From assembly GCF_047496725.1 (NCBI RefSeq), contig NC_132976.1, positions 10,772,001-10,836,000 on the forward strand: a DNA stretch of 64,000 bases, written 5' to 3'. Position numbers and translations under genes: made by a program. This document shows, in pieces, positions 63,930-64,000 of this stretch. Below the pieces are notes generated by a model, which worked only from the letters and a program-made list of their open reading frames with translations, was not told the origin of the DNA and searched no databases. How positions within the stretch are numbered: the stretch's first letter is position 1; the number at the start of each line of letters is the position of its first letter. This DNA comes from Anoplolepis gracilipes (Eukaryota; Arthropoda; Insecta; Hymenoptera; Formicidae).

Positions 63930-64000
63930 GTAATATATTTTTTAGGAAATAAGTACAAAAATTAAATATATAGTTTAAAACGAAAAAGTATATGATTTTA
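63832..64000 (-). other. Intron of the partial gene at the right edge, with an AT microsatellite
   Basis: Upstream of the acceptor on the minus strand, the sequence is AT-rich and holds a (TA)n tract at about 63870-63926. No upstream exon is visible before the window ends. Confidence 0.55.
63870..63926 (+). repeat. (TA)n microsatellite
   Basis: TA dinucleotides with a short TACATACA interruption, inside the intron of the right-edge gene. Confidence 0.9.

Overview
This window looks like insect nuclear DNA. The background is strongly AT-rich, with scattered CpG-rich patches, many microsatellites and long A/T homopolymers, and short 68-114 nt introns. Hymenoptera (ant or bee type) is my best guess from composition and gene structure; this is inference, not identification. 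There is no bacterial or viral gene organisation, CRISPR array, rRNA or tRNA that I can support.

Protein-coding content that I can support lies entirely in the last 6 kb. A complete eight-exon gene for replication factor C subunit 5 runs on the minus strand (58334-59901). It is head-to-head, about 480 bp away, with a plus-strand gene for a five-finger C2H2 zinc-finger protein (core CDS 60739-61945, with a possible first coding exon at 60384-60419). Tail-to-tail with the zinc-finger gene is the last exon of a third gene on the minus strand (63592-63831), which continues beyond the right edge and which I do not recognise.

The first 58 kb hold no exon I can defend. They are intergenic DNA, or the intron or flank of a large gene, alternating AT-rich stretches with CpG-rich patches (about 4.3-4.8, 5.7-6.5, 7.9-8.4, 10.2-10.9, 12.6-13.3, 22-22.9, 27-27.7 and especially 33.6-35.6 kb). 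The 33.6-35.6 kb patch is the best candidate for a promoter or 5' exon outside the right end. Open frames there are explained by GC content and trinucleotide repeats.

The most structured non-coding parts are: a 493-bp foldback element with nearly identical ~140-bp inverted arms (56606-57098); a perfect 69-bp palindrome next to it (57145-57213); a ~3.5-kb island of mutually related direct and inverted repeats (about 40.5-44.0 kb) containing a ~640-bp tandem duplication; a 98-bp tandem duplication at 45.3 kb; a GGGANCC heptamer array with G-quadruplex potential at 27.12 kb; and a diverged duplicated segment with POU-octamer-like ATTTGCAT sites at 27.2 and 28.3 kb.
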